From: Thiohalocapsa sp.
GTDB lineage: Bacteria; Pseudomonadota; Gammaproteobacteria; Chromatiales; Chromatiaceae
Length of the DNA stretch: 64,000 nt
Assembly: GCA_028277725.1 (NCBI GenBank)
Contig: JANQFX010000049.1
Location: 1 to 64,000, forward strand
Direction of reading: 5' to 3'
In this document: positions 1 through 7,551 of the stretch, piece by piece
How the letters are laid out: each line of letters begins with the position of its first letter
How positions within the stretch are numbered: the stretch's first letter is position 1
The notes under the pieces: generated by a model
Databases searched by the model: none
What the model was told of the DNA's origin: nothing
Seen by the model: only the letters and a program-made list of their open reading frames with translations
Translations under genes and position numbers: made by a program

Positions 1-1
1 C

Positions 2-280
2 GGGCGCACCGGCACCCTGTGGGATGGCCGCTACAAATCCTCGCTGATTCAGGCCGAAACCTACCTGCTGCTCTGTCAGCGCTACATCGAACTCAATCCT
101 GTGCGCGCCGCCATGGTGTCGGACCCCGCCGAGTATCGATGGTCGAGCTACCGCGCGAACGCACTGGGGCAGACGGACGCGCTGCTACGCGAACTGCGAA
201 AGCGGGGCAGGCCACGCAAGCCCCCTGAACAGCCATCAGCGGGTGGAGAAGGACAGGTTGAGCTGTCGTTGGGACATTAA
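2..280 (+). pseudogene. RAYT / Y1-type transposase, 3' part with probable internal deletion
   Basis: The reading frame is open from the window edge to a TAA at 278-280 (92 codons). Its first ~40 residues match the core of REP-associated tyrosine transposases: GTLWDGRYKSSL, then CQRYIELNPVRAAMV, then YRWSSYRANALGQTDALL. Family members normally continue for about 60 more residues (TPH..LYxALG.. to ..GRRxxP) before a basic RGRPRK tail. Here the frame jumps from ALGQTDALL almost directly to KRGRPRKPPEQ, so an in-frame internal deletion is likely. The N-terminal catalytic HUH half lies outside the window. A REP-like repeat block starts right at the stop codon, the usual partner of a RAYT. Family call is sure; deletion is inferred from memory of the family. 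Confidence 0.75.
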
Positions 281-371
281 TTGAGCCTGGCCCCTTTTCC
301 CTTGGCCCCTTTTCCCTTGGCCCCTTTTCCCTTGGCCCCTTTTCCCTTAATTGAGCCTGGCCCCTTTTCCC
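278..371 (+). repeat. 15-bp tandem repeats inside a 24-bp direct repeat
   Basis: Three perfect copies of TTGGCCCCTTTTCCC lie at 302-316, 317-331 and 332-346. They are bracketed by two copies of a 24-bp sequence (TAATTGAGCCTGGCCCC followed by TTTTCCC) at 278-301 and 348-371. The outer copies contain the tandem unit with a short TGAGCC insertion. The block abuts the stop codon of the RAYT fragment and forms the start of the next gene. RAYT-linked dispersed repeats of this flavour are known in gammaproteobacteria. The expansion probably arose by slippage. Confidence 0.85.
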
Positions 372-725
372 ACGTTCAACTTGATCGGTCTTCTGTTGAT
401 CGTGATCGTGATTGGGGTGGGGTTAGCAAAGCGCGGTTCAGATACATTCGAACGTATTGGGACCAATATCGAGACTTTCCAGAAACCAGAGGTTCTGGTG
501 ACTGATGGTCTCTTCTCGTTCAGCAGAAACCCAATGTACCTTGGCTTCGTTATGGCTTTGCTCGGCGTCGCAATAGTCCTCGGCAACTTGCTTTCATTTG
601 CTGTCGTACTCGCCTTTATCGTGATTACGGATCGCTGGTACATCCCCTTTGAAGAAGCTGCCATGAAGCAGCAGTTCGGTGAGCAATACGAACGATACAA
701 AGCAAGGACGAGGCGCTGGCTATGA
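351..725 (+). CDS. Isoprenylcysteine carboxyl methyltransferase family protein, 5'-truncated
   Basis: Encodes 124 residues ending in YERYKARTRRWL, the conserved C-terminus of the membrane ICMT/PEMT-like methyltransferase family. The signature SRNPMYLGF (about residues 58-66) and a Glu-containing helix (PFEEAAMKQQFGEQY) form the SAM-binding C-terminal part. Two or three membrane segments are visible. Typical bacterial members are about 150-160 residues and begin with one or two more membrane helices; here the first codons (TTG at 351) lie inside the REP-like repeat, so the native 5' end has been replaced by repeat DNA. There is no recognisable Shine-Dalgarno. Base composition is lower in GC than the neighbouring core genes, consistent with transfer. 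Probably a non-functional or altered product; could also be listed as a pseudogene. Confidence 0.65.
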   Translation: MSLAPFPTFNLIGLLLIVIVIGVGLAKRGSDTFERIGTNIETFQKPEVLVTDGLFSFSRNPMYLGFVMALLGVAIVLGNLLSFAVVLAFIVITDRWYIPFEEAAMKQQFGEQYERYKARTRRWL

Positions 726-942
726 AAGTGAAATTCCCAACGTCTGACCTGAGCCGGTCGGTCAAGCATTCTCGCAGTCTGCTTCCACCGATTGCCCAAG
801 GGCGATCCACAAGCGCTCGATTCGCCTGCTGTCCCACATTGTCCCTGAGGAGGACGAACTGATGCGGTAGCGCGAGTGGTCCGGCGATGGTCGCCAGCGA
901 GGCACTGTTGCTACGGGTGACGCTGTTCAGTCGGCTGTGCGA

Positions 943-1125
943 TCAGTAGTCCAAGCTGGTGCCGGGCGTTCGCAGCCGGCGCTCGCGGAATTCCGTTAGC
1001 CGCCGCGCGAAGCTCGGCCTGTCCTCAAGCAGCAGGGCGAGTTGCCGGCGCTGCTCATCGATGGTCAGGCGCCAGCCGGGGCAGCGACGCTCCGGTTGCA
1101 ACTGCCATTTGAGCGGCACGGGTCC
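943..1125 (-). pseudogene. DUF29 family remnant (C-terminal part)
   Basis: An open stretch of 60 codons between two stops, with no start codon, reads LKWQLQPERRCPGWRLTIDE followed by QRRQLALLLEDRPSF. This is the C-terminal half of DUF29 proteins, a cyanobacterial/proteobacterial family of unknown function that spreads horizontally. The N-terminal half is absent; upstream on this strand the frame closes before ilvD. Called as a relic from motif resemblance alone. Confidence 0.5.
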
Positions 1126-1161
1126 TCACAGCGGACCCGACCACCGCGCCTGCAAGACGCA

Positions 1162-3021
1162 CTAACCCAGCCGCGAGAGGTCCCGCACCGCGCCCTGTGC
1201 CGCGCTGGTGGTCAGTGCAGCGTAGGCCTGGAGCGCCTTGGATACCGGGCGCTGGCGGTCGAGGGGTTTGTAGGCGGCGGCACCCCGGTCGGCCTGGGCT
1301 TGGCGCCGCTGGACCAGGGTGTCGTCATCGACGGCGAGCCGGACTCCGCGGTTCGGGATGTCGATTTCGATGGGGTCACCGTCCTCCACCAGTGCAATCA
1401 GTCCGCCCTCCGCCGCCTCGGGCGAGACGTGGCCGATGGACAGCCCCGAGGTGCCGCCGGAGAAGCGCCCGTCGGTGATGAGCGCGCAGGCCTTGCCGAG
1501 CCCCTTGGACTTGAGATAGCTGGTGGGATAGAGCATCTCCTGCATGCCGGGGCCGCCGATGGGGCCCTCGTAGCGGATGACCACGACATCGCCGGCCTGG
1601 ACTTTGTCGGTGAGGATGGCGCTGACGGCGTCCTCCTGGCTCTCGAACACCCGCGCAGGGCCGGTGAAGCTGAGGATGGACTCGTCCACGCCGGCGGTCT
1701 TGACGATGCAGCCCTGCTCGGCGAGGTTGCCATAGAGCACGGCGAGACCACCGTCCTGGCTGTAGGCGTGCTCGCGGTCGCGGATGCAGCCGTCGGCGCG
1801 GTCCAGGTCCAGATCCAGTCCCAGGTCGGTCCAGCGCCGCGACTGACTGAAGGCCACCTGGGTCGGCACGCCCCCGGGTGCGGCGAGGTAGCGCTGGCGG
1901 GCCTCGTCGGCCTCGGTGCTGGCGACGTCCCAGTGCGCGAGCCCCTCGCCCATGGTCGGGCTGTGCACCGTGGGCACCTCGGTGTGCAGTAGACCGGCGC
2001 GCTGCAACTCCGCCAGGATGGCGACGACACCGCCGGCGCGGTGGACGTCTTCCATGTGGTACTTCTGGGTGGCCGGCGCGACCTTACACAGGTTGGGCAC
2101 CTTGCGACTCAGGCGGTCGATGTCGGCCATGGTGAAGTCCACCTCGGCCTCGTGGGCGGCGGCCAGCAGGTGCAGCACGGTGTTGGTGGACCCGCCCATG
2201 GCGATGTCCAGGCTCATGGCGTTCTCGAAGGCCTCGACGGTGGCGATGCCGCGTGGCAGCGCGCTCGCGTCGTCGTGCTCGTACCAGCGCTTGGCCAGCG
2301 CCACGACCCGGCGCCCCGCCTCCAGGAACAGCTCCTTGCGGCCTGCATGGGAGGCGAGCAGGGAGCCGTTGCCGGGCAGACTCAGACCCAGGGCCTCGGT
2401 GAGGCAGTTCATGGAGTTGGCCGTAAACATGCCCGAGCAGGAGCCGCAGGTGGGACAGGCGGAGCGTTCCAGCTCGGCGACCTCCTGGTCGCTCTTGTTC
2501 GGGTCGGCGGCGGCGACCATGGCGTCCACCAGGTCCAGGTGCAGCTCGCCGTCCGCCTGGATGATCTTACCCGCTTCCATGGGGCCGCCGGAGACGAACA
2601 CCGTCGGGATGTTGAGCCGCATGGCCGCCATCAGCATGCCGGGGGTGATCTTGTCGCAGTTCGACAGGCAGACCAGGGCATCGGCGCAGTGGGCGTTGAC
2701 CATGTACTCCACGGAGTCGGCGATGATGTCGCGCGACGGCAGGGAATAGAGCATGCCGCCGTGGCCCATGGCGATGCCGTCGTCCACGGCGATGGTGTTG
2801 AACTCCTTGGCGACGCCGCCGGCGCGCTCGATCTCGCGGGCGATGAGCTGGCCCAGGTCCTTCAGGTGCACGTGCCCGGGGACAAACTGGGTGAAGGAGT
2901 TGGCCACCGCAACGATGGGCTTGTCGAAGTCGCCGTCCTTCATGCCCGTGGCGCGCCAGAGGGCACGGGCGCCGGCCATGTTGCGGCCGTGGGTGGTGGT
3001 GCGTGAGCGGTAGACGGGCAT
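1162..3021 (-). CDS. ilvD: Dihydroxy-acid dehydratase
   Basis: Catalyses dehydration of 2,3-dihydroxy-isovalerate and its homologue to the 2-keto acids, the third common step of valine/isoleucine synthesis; cytosolic Fe-S enzyme. The 619-residue product matches the usual length (E. coli 616). Visible cluster ligands are Cys122 in [11 protein letters not shown] and the Cys pair region [13 protein letters not shown]. The start [20 protein letters not shown] is the conserved N-terminus; a further 99 in-frame upstream codons are not conserved and are excluded. The gene stands alone, with no ilvBN or ilvC next to it. A possible minus-strand -10 (TATACT, 3054-3059) lies 33 bp upstream of the start. 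Confidence 0.97.
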   Translation of the reverse strand: MPVYRSRTTTHGRNMAGARALWRATGMKDGDFDKPIVAVANSFTQFVPGHVHLKDLGQLIAREIERAGGVAKEFNTIAVDDGIAMGHGGMLYSLPSRDIIADSVEYMVNAHCADALVCLSNCDKITPGMLMAAMRLNIPTVFVSGGPMEAGKIIQADGELHLDLVDAMVAAADPNKSDQEVAELERSACPTCGSCSGMFTANSMNCLTEALGLSLPGNGSLLASHAGRKELFLEAGRRVVALAKRWYEHDDASALPRGIATVEAFENAMSLDIAMGGSTNTVLHLLAAAHEAEVDFTMADIDRLSRKVPNLCKVAPATQKYHMEDVHRAGGVVAILAELQRAGLLHTEVPTVHSPTMGEGLAHWDVASTEADEARQRYLAAPGGVPTQVAFSQSRRWTDLGLDLDLDRADGCIRDREHAYSQDGGLAVLYGNLAEQGCIVKTAGVDESILSFTGPARVFESQEDAVSAILTDKVQAGDVVVIRYEGPIGGPGMQEMLYPTSYLKSKGLGKACALITDGRFSGGTSGLSIGHVSPEAAEGGLIALVEDGDPIEIDIPNRGVRLAVDDDTLVQRRQAQADRGAAAYKPLDRQRPVSKALQAYAALTTSAAQGAVRDLSRLG

Positions 3022-3053
3022 GACGGGGCTCTCGGTCGGCGGTGAAACCCGTA

Positions 3054-3080
3054 AGTATACCGGCCGCTGAGAGGGCGCAA
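3054..3080 (-). promoter_or_regulatory. Possible ilvD promoter
   Basis: On the minus strand a good -10 box, TATACT (3059-3054), lies 33 bp before the ilvD start. A weak -35 candidate TTGCGC (3080-3075) sits only 15 bp upstream of it, shorter than the ideal 17. No leader peptide or attenuator was seen. Confidence 0.3.
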
Positions 3081-3115
3081 GCGTGCACCCACCGCGGTTG
3101 ATTCGCGGCGCGCGA

Positions 3116-4111
3116 TCAGCCCTTGCCCAGCAGCAGCTTCCGCAGCAGCGTCGATCTGTCGATGAGCAGATAGAAGAGGATAGGGAACAGCAGAGCGGCG
3201 GCGACCTTCGCCAGGAAGAGTCCGTAGCCGCCCATCGGGAGCCCGGCGACCTCCCAGTCCTTGACCGCGAAGGACAGGCCGATGCCGTGGTAGAGGTAGA
3301 TGCAGTAGGACAGTGCACCCAGGACGACGAAGGGCTTCAGCCAGCCAAGCCCCTGGATGCGCAGCGTCAGGAACAGCGCGCTGGCCGCGGTGCCCAGCAC
3401 CATGGCGACGGGACCGGTGCGAGCGGCATCCAACACCGGCGCGACGTCCAGGCGCGCCAGCGAATACAGCAGCAACGACACCGCCAGCGCGGCCCACCAG
3501 AACGCGCGCGCCGCGGACGCCTCCAGGACCGCCCCGCGGAACCGCGAGGCGCCGTGCGCCACGAGGAAGATCGGCAGCAGGTAGTTGACGCCCCAGAGGC
3601 TGAAGAACTCGCTGCCGGGCGCCAAGCCACAGACCAGCCAAGCCACCAGCACCGTTGCCGACCAGCGGCCGAGGGTCGAGAGCAGCCCGGCGGCATCCAG
3701 GCAGGCGACGAGGACGAAAACGACAAAGATCGCCTGCAGGAACCAGAAATACTCGAAGGAGAAGAAGTAGGCGTGCAGGTAACCCGACGGGCTCAACGGC
3801 CTGCTCACCGCGGCGCGCAGGATCAGGGTGATGGTGACGGCCGAGAACAGCGGCAGCAGAATCCGCATGACCTTGGAGCGGATCACGCGAGGCAATCCGT
3901 CCAGCGTCACCGGGCGCAGCGCGAAGACGTACCCGGCCATGAACGCGAAGGCGGGCATGATGAACGGATCGATGGCCGCCGCGAGCCAGCGCAGGGGCGC
4001 AACCCCGGCCTCGCTGGCGCCGACGGAGTGGAACAGCACCAACAGGAGGATCGACAGGCCGCGCAGCACCTCGACGGCGTCGTCTTGAGCCGCGACCGGT
4101 TTCTTGTCCAT
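3116..4111 (-). CDS. Membrane acyltransferase (acyltransferase 3 family)
   Basis: An integral membrane O-acyltransferase of the acyltransferase_3 family, which transfers acyl groups to extracytoplasmic sugars or polysaccharides. The start [11 protein letters not shown] is followed by the family hallmark [18 protein letters not shown], with the catalytic His in the first membrane helix. About ten hydrophobic segments follow over 331 residues, including a [20 protein letters not shown] block typical of the C-terminal half. Longer in-frame starts exist upstream (e.g. at 4135) but add no conserved sequence. The substrate cannot be told from the sequence. It is on the same strand as ilvD with a 95-bp gap, but no functional link is evident. 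Confidence 0.8.
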   Translation of the reverse strand: MDKKPVAAQDDAVEVLRGLSILLLVLFHSVGASEAGVAPLRWLAAAIDPFIMPAFAFMAGYVFALRPVTLDGLPRVIRSKVMRILLPLFSAVTITLILRAAVSRPLSPSGYLHAYFFSFEYFWFLQAIFVVFVLVACLDAAGLLSTLGRWSATVLVAWLVCGLAPGSEFFSLWGVNYLLPIFLVAHGASRFRGAVLEASAARAFWWAALAVSLLLYSLARLDVAPVLDAARTGPVAMVLGTAASALFLTLRIQGLGWLKPFVVLGALSYCIYLYHGIGLSFAVKDWEVAGLPMGGYGLFLAKVAAALLFPILFYLLIDRSTLLRKLLLGKG

Positions 4112-4339
4112 TTGCGTGAGGGCCCCGACCAGCATGGGTGAGATCGCGCTGGGGGTTGTGGTGCAACCCCTGAGTGGCGAGCGAGCCCCATGGTACATCC
4201 GTGCTGTCCGGGACTGGTCGTCAGCCTTGAGGCATGTCGACCGGCAGGCTGACACCCCAGCCGCCGACCGGCGTTGGGATCTTGACTGGAGCATCGGGCT
4301 GCAGGCCAAGCCGAATCAACGGGTAGCTAGAGACCGGTC

Positions 4340-4358
4340 AACGGTGCCAGACACCGTT
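4340..4358. repeat. REP-like palindrome
   Basis: AACGGTGCCAGACACCGTT: perfect 7-bp arms (AACGGTG / CACCGTT) around a 5-nt loop. GGTGCCAGACACC-type palindromes are dispersed, RAYT-associated repeats in many proteobacteria. It lies at the left border of the gene-fragment mosaic at 4.4-4.8 kb. Confidence 0.6.
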
Positions 4359-4419
4359 GGTGAAGATGTCACACAGGGCCCCTCGGGCGACCCGCCTGAA
4401 TGGCTCGCCGGGGATCGGC

Positions 4420-4605
4420 CCCGTCACCGATATCGTCGCCCTAAGCGGCGGTGAGTTCGACAGAAACTGGTTCGACTACGACATCTTGCTGAACGCCGTA
4501 CTCACCGCTGGGCTGGAAGGGGCCCTCAGCGACCCCATCGCTGAGCTCACGGTGTTCGGCCCCAATGACTTCGCCTTCTTCCGTCTGGCCCGCGACCTAG
4601 GATTC
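4420..4605 (+). pseudogene. Fasciclin (FAS1) domain remnant
   Basis: About 62 codons resemble the first half of a bacterial FAS1 domain: TDIVALSGGEFD, then FDYDILLNAVLTAGL, then the box AELTVFGPNDFAF and RLARDLGF. Normal FAS1 domains have about 130 residues with a second conserved (H2) box; here homology stops at 4605 and the frame continues into sequence antisense to the adjoining regulator fragment. There is no signal peptide or convincing start; the open frame begins in the REP-like palindrome. Interpreted as a broken fragment. Confidence 0.5.
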
Positions 4606-4758
4606 AGGGGACGTGAGTCGACCAAAGAAAGCACCGGACGTCTCGAAATTCAGCGCTTCGCCGAGGTAGCCATCGGCTTGGAAGACTCCGACGGCGCACG
4701 CCCGCAACGCTTGGCGCGCGTTCGCATCGACCGTGATCGTTAGTGTCCGCTGCTGCAT
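4597..4758 (-). pseudogene. N-terminal fragment of a predicted transcriptional regulator
   Basis: The start MQQRTLTITVDANARQAL and the later NFETSGAFFGRLT resemble the N-terminus of small HTH regulators of the COG4190 type, which normally continue for some 60-80 residues with a winged-helix (RWxLVRxLQ...). Here the frame ends four codons later, at exactly the point where FAS1-like sequence on the other strand stops. So two 3'-truncated fragments are joined tail to tail at about 4606. Family assignment is tentative. Confidence 0.45.
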
Positions 4759-4817
4759 CGATCCACCACCGTGAAAAGGGCTTCGATCAGTTGCGCTGGC
4801 GTCAAAAACCGATAGGG

Positions 4818-5126
4818 TCAGTGTGAGACGCTCTCGATCAATTCGATCTTGAGACGCTTGCCGACGATGGCCGCGGCTCGGTTCAAGGTGTCGAGCTGCA
4901 CCTTGTCGTTGTCGGGGTCCAACAGGCGATCTAGTTGGGAACGACTGGTTTGCATTCGCTTCGCCATTTCGACCTTGCTGAGATGCTGGCTTTCCATCGC
5001 CTGCTGGAGTTGCCATGCCAGCACTCGCTTAGCGGCAATTTGCCGCGCCTCCTCTAATTGGCCTTCCTCTTGAAGAAAGTCTTCTAGGCTGGAGCCAATG
5101 TGTTTTTCATCAATCATCATTTCCAC
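4818..5126 (-). CDS. higA: HigA-type antitoxin (XRE family)
   Basis: A 102-residue DNA-binding antitoxin. The N-terminal IGSSLEDFLQEEGQLEEA and RVLAWQLQQAM form the toxin-contact segment of the HigA (COG5606) group; the HTH follows (LSKVEMAKRMQTSRSQLDRLLDP). In such pairs the antitoxin represses its own operon and neutralises an mRNA interferase. The GTG at 5126 gives the longest form; ATG codons at 5120 and 5117 lie close behind an AGGTGG Shine-Dalgarno and may be the real start. It overlaps the end of the upstream toxin gene by a few bases, as usual for higBA. The antitoxin looks intact although its toxin is broken. Confidence 0.85.
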   Translation of the reverse strand: MEMMIDEKHIGSSLEDFLQEEGQLEEARQIAAKRVLAWQLQQAMESQHLSKVEMAKRMQTSRSQLDRLLDPDNDKVQLDTLNRAAAIVGKRLKIELIESVSH

Positions 5127-5425
5127 CTTTCATCCGGTGTTTTGCGATGTTCAGCTCAGCGACGGGCGTTTGCTGGGTCTTCTTGACGAAGGCGTGCGAT
5201 TCGTCCCGATGAAAGATGGCTGCGGACTTCCCATAGGCCCTTATGGCCGCGGATCGCTCGGCACAGGGGCATGCCGATCGGCCAACCAAACTCCAAAGTC
5301 TGGAGGTCATTCCCCACGATTTTGCGGTCAAGCGGCCCCAATTGCTTGAGCCACTCCCGAACAGGCTCTCTGCCGAGGTCCGTTCGGTAGAATGCGACCG
5401 GAATTCGTTTCTCATCCCCTGTCAT
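5110..5425 (-). pseudogene. higB: HigB-type toxin (RelE superfamily), frameshifted
   Basis: The start at 5425 has a strong Shine-Dalgarno (AGGAGGTG). It reads MTGDEKRIPVAFYRTDLGRE, then VREWLKQLGPLDRKIVG, LEFGWPIGMPLCR and LWEVRSHLSSGRIAR, all hallmark segments of HigB/Gp49-type toxins. After GRIAR this frame runs into RQEDPANARR and stops at 5156. The correct C-terminus (AFVKKTQQTPVAELNIAKHR, stop 5110-5112) lies in another frame. The segment expected between them (about 15 residues, VLFxxxxxxMVLLHG-like) is missing, so a small out-of-frame deletion near 5185-5195 has destroyed the toxin core. The sequence shows the frame switch; the deletion size is inferred from family knowledge. Confidence 0.8.
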
Positions 5426-5567
5426 CAGCTGCACCTCCTGTGACGAAACGTACCCTATGCGGTACATTCTCGGCAAGACCGATGAGCAGCGCATCGACGA
5501 CGAGCCGGATTAAGGTTCCACGAACTTTCAGGACCGTCGCTTTGGACAGCAGAGCGAGAAGCCCTCG

Positions 5568-5807
5568 CTAGGCTACTTCGGCTCGTCGGTGGTTCTGAAG
5601 CTGGCGCTTGACGGTCTCGGGCAGGTCAAGCTCTGCGAACATCCCTGAACTATAAAGATAACCTTCGGACTCGGAGGTATCTTCATCCAGCACGCGGAGC
5701 ATGGAATGTTTGGCGGCAGCGGAGTCCTCGACCGTTTCGTAGACTTTGCCGACGATGAGGCTGGCCTCGTTGCCGCCGTTATCGATGCAGATGACAAATT
5801 TGCTCAT
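5568..5807 (-). CDS. Conserved hypothetical protein (79 aa)
   Basis: Small soluble protein, MSKFVICIDNGGNEASL followed by KVYETVEDSAAAKHSMLRVL and DEDTSESEGYLYSSGMFAEL. This belongs to a widespread family of about 70-80-residue proteins with the pattern CIDN.G.EASL...KxY...D..A....LRVxDE.GEDYLY, of unknown function, often found in accessory regions beside toxin-antitoxin genes. The ATG at 5807 gives the family N-terminus; the frame extends further upstream into hairpin DNA without conservation. Its promoter would have to lie within or beyond the long inverted repeat at 5811-5974. Confidence 0.65.
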   Translation of the reverse strand: MSKFVICIDNGGNEASLIVGKVYETVEDSAAAKHSMLRVLDEDTSESEGYLYSSGMFAELDLPETVKRQLQNHRRAEVA

Positions 5808-5810
5808 GAG

Positions 5811-5974
5811 ATTAGGCGATTGTCGGAATGAAACATACCGCATGGCGCCGGATGCTCGTTCGCCTCCGCGAAGCGCCGACCCCCGCATAGTCGTTCTATG
5901 TGGGGGCTGGCGCGACAAAGGAGGCGGGCGAGAAGACAAGCCAGGTGGTATGTTTCATGACAGAAATCGCCTAA
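5811..5974. repeat. Long imperfect inverted repeat (MITE-like hairpin)
   Basis: The left arm begins TTAGGCGATTGTCGGAATGA followed by AACATACC (5812-5839). The right arm ends GGTATGTTTCATGACAGAAA followed by TCGCCTAA (5947-5974), its near reverse complement. Inside, GCCTCCGCGAAGCGCCGAC and CCCCGCATA (5862-5889) pair imperfectly with TATGTGGGGGCTGGCGCGAC followed by AAAGGAGGC (5898-5925), leaving an apex around TCGTTC. The whole ~160 bp can fold into one long cruciform/RNA hairpin. It codes for nothing evident and immediately precedes the 79-aa gene. It looks like a non-autonomous mobile repeat, but no target-site duplication was identified. Confidence 0.7.
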
Positions 5975-6230
5975 GCGACGACGCCACCAGGAGCGCAGCG
6001 TTGCACTCGGCCTTGTCTCGATTGGGCGAAGCCGTACGCTGCGGCGCAACGAGCTCAACATGCCCCGACATGACTGGCGCGAGGGCCTTCGGTGGCACGA
6101 TCGGGAGGGACAGCAATGTCCGGTCAGGTGCCAGGGCGACGACCCGACGGACGAACCCGACCCTCCCTGGTCCGTGCCGAGCGGCCAAGTAGAACTCGGC
6201 GCTCCCACTCCAGTGGAGGCAAGCCGATAC
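5975..6230. other. Non-coding gap downstream of idi
   Basis: About 255 bp between the long inverted repeat and the 3' end of idi. I see no gene-like frame, no RNA gene and no clear terminator. Confidence 0.5.
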
Positions 6231-6824
6231 CTAGGCCGCCGAGATCATACGGGTCGGAGCCAGGGCGTCGATGGTGTCGCGGAACTCTCCGCGCAGGCGT
6301 TGCCACTCCATGACGAACCAGGGCGTCACCTGGTTCGGCTGCGTCTGGATCATCCGGTCCACTGCATCGCCCGCCACCCAACGCCAGGCCGCGATCTCGC
6401 TCGGGTTGACATCCACGCGAACCGGGGCCGGCACCTTGCCGACGAAGACCGAGCAGAGTTCATGCTCCGCACCGATGTCGCCAAACTCCGCGCGGTACTC
6501 GAAGCGATAGAGATACTCGAGCTCGGCGTCGACCGCCAGCTCTTCTCGCAACCGACGATGCACCGCCTGTTCGTAGGTCTCGCCACGGCGTGGATGGCTA
6601 CAACAGCTGTTGGACCAGTAAAGCGGCCAGAGCGGTTTCTTGCCGCTGCGCTGCTGCAGCAGCACCTGATCGTCCTCGGTGAACAGGAAGATAGAGAACG
6701 CGCGATGCAACTTGCCGGCCCCCATGTGGGCATCGATCTTGCTCTCGTACCCGGTGACGCTGTCCTCCGAGTCGACAAGGATCAAGGGCTCGTTGTCGAA
6801 AGACACGATTTTGTGATTGTTCAA
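6231..6824 (-). CDS. idi: Isopentenyl-diphosphate delta-isomerase, type 1
   Basis: Interconverts IPP and DMAPP, balancing isoprenoid precursors; cytosolic Nudix-fold enzyme. The 197-residue product carries HRAFSIFLF, LLQQRSGKKPLWPLYWSN, the catalytic cysteine in NSCCSHPR (Cys75), the Nudix-like AVHRRLREELAV and the metal-site EHEL. The start is a TTG at 6824, chosen because AGGAGAG lies 5 nt upstream and the conserved N-terminus begins there; the 61 preceding in-frame codons are not conserved. Type 1 IDI is not essential in MEP-pathway bacteria and is often kept in organisms with high isoprenoid demand such as carotenoid producers (inference). It stands alone in its region. Confidence 0.93.
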   Translation of the reverse strand: MNNHKIVSFDNEPLILVDSEDSVTGYESKIDAHMGAGKLHRAFSIFLFTEDDQVLLQQRSGKKPLWPLYWSNSCCSHPRRGETYEQAVHRRLREELAVDAELEYLYRFEYRAEFGDIGAEHELCSVFVGKVPAPVRVDVNPSEIAAWRWVAGDAVDRMIQTQPNQVTPWFVMEWQRLRGEFRDTIDALAPTRMISAA

Positions 6825-7551
6825 GTCCGCTCTCCTCTGACCGCGAGCCGGCAGGCCATGCGGCCGAAGACGCCGGGGCCGAACTCGCCAGTCTGAAATA
6901 CCATGGCGCCAACCGTTCCGGCGACAGACGAAACGACCGGACGTTAGGGCCCGATGCTTGCACAATCGGCGACAACTGACAAGGCAACTGGACACTTGAT
7001 GCGTCAATCAAACTTGACGCCGCGCAACCGCCGACACATCAACTGTGATGAGCGCACGGGAGACGTGGTTATGGAGCCGAAGTTCCGTCCCGTACGCCGG
7101 TGTCGACAACCCATAATCGCCAGCCCGTTTGTTGGGCATTACGACGGCCCGGCGGTGCGCTCGGCCCCCTTATCAAGACCAGCCCTAGGGCAGAGGAGGA
7201 CAAAGGTCCCGACAACTCGGTTGCTGCCTACTGCCTTCGCCCGTGCAATGGTTTAGATTAGCCGACTACTGGGTTGGCCCTTATCGGGCATCGTTGCAGG
7301 GCTGGCGTTTCGTCATCGCGCGCCCGCAAACCGTCCGCGACGTCCGGGGAGCACCCCAAGGCCCGTGGCAGCCCCTGAATCGTTCTTTCCCGCATGCGCA
7401 ACCAACAGGAAAGCCGCGAACCCGTACAAGACCTCGGCCGAGCTTGTCGACGAGCATGGGCGCCGGTCGATGGTGCGCCCCAGACCAGCCGTGGGTGCGG
7501 GCGGCCCCGAACAAGATAACAATCGCCCCGACACAGGAGCCCCCGCGTCCA
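6825..7551. other. Intergenic region between divergent idi and the LpoA-like gene
   Basis: About 725 bp without a convincing gene. Open frames here lack ribosome sites and family motifs. The one clear element is a perfect inverted repeat at 7001-7020. The plus-strand frame of the LpoA-like gene extends to 7243, but the signal peptide starts only at 7552. Confidence 0.5.
7001..7020. promoter_or_regulatory. Inverted repeat, possible operator
   Basis: GCGTCAATCAAACTTGACGC has perfect 7-bp arms (GCGTCAA / TTGACGC) with a 6-nt spacer, about 175 bp upstream of the idi start and 530 bp upstream of the next gene. The size and spacing suit a dimeric regulator, but no regulator is encoded nearby. Function unproven. 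Confidence 0.3.

Noticed and set aside
278..371. Possible short CRISPR array
   Set aside because: The units are contiguous 15-bp repeats with no unique spacers and no cas genes.
1042..1992. Long plus-strand frame (316 codons) opposite ilvD
   Set aside because: Antisense shadow of ilvD in GC-rich DNA; no family motif or ribosome site.
4357..4743. 128-codon plus-strand frame treated as one gene
   Set aside because: Only the first two thirds resemble FAS1; the rest is antisense to a regulator fragment, so it is a fusion artefact of two relics.
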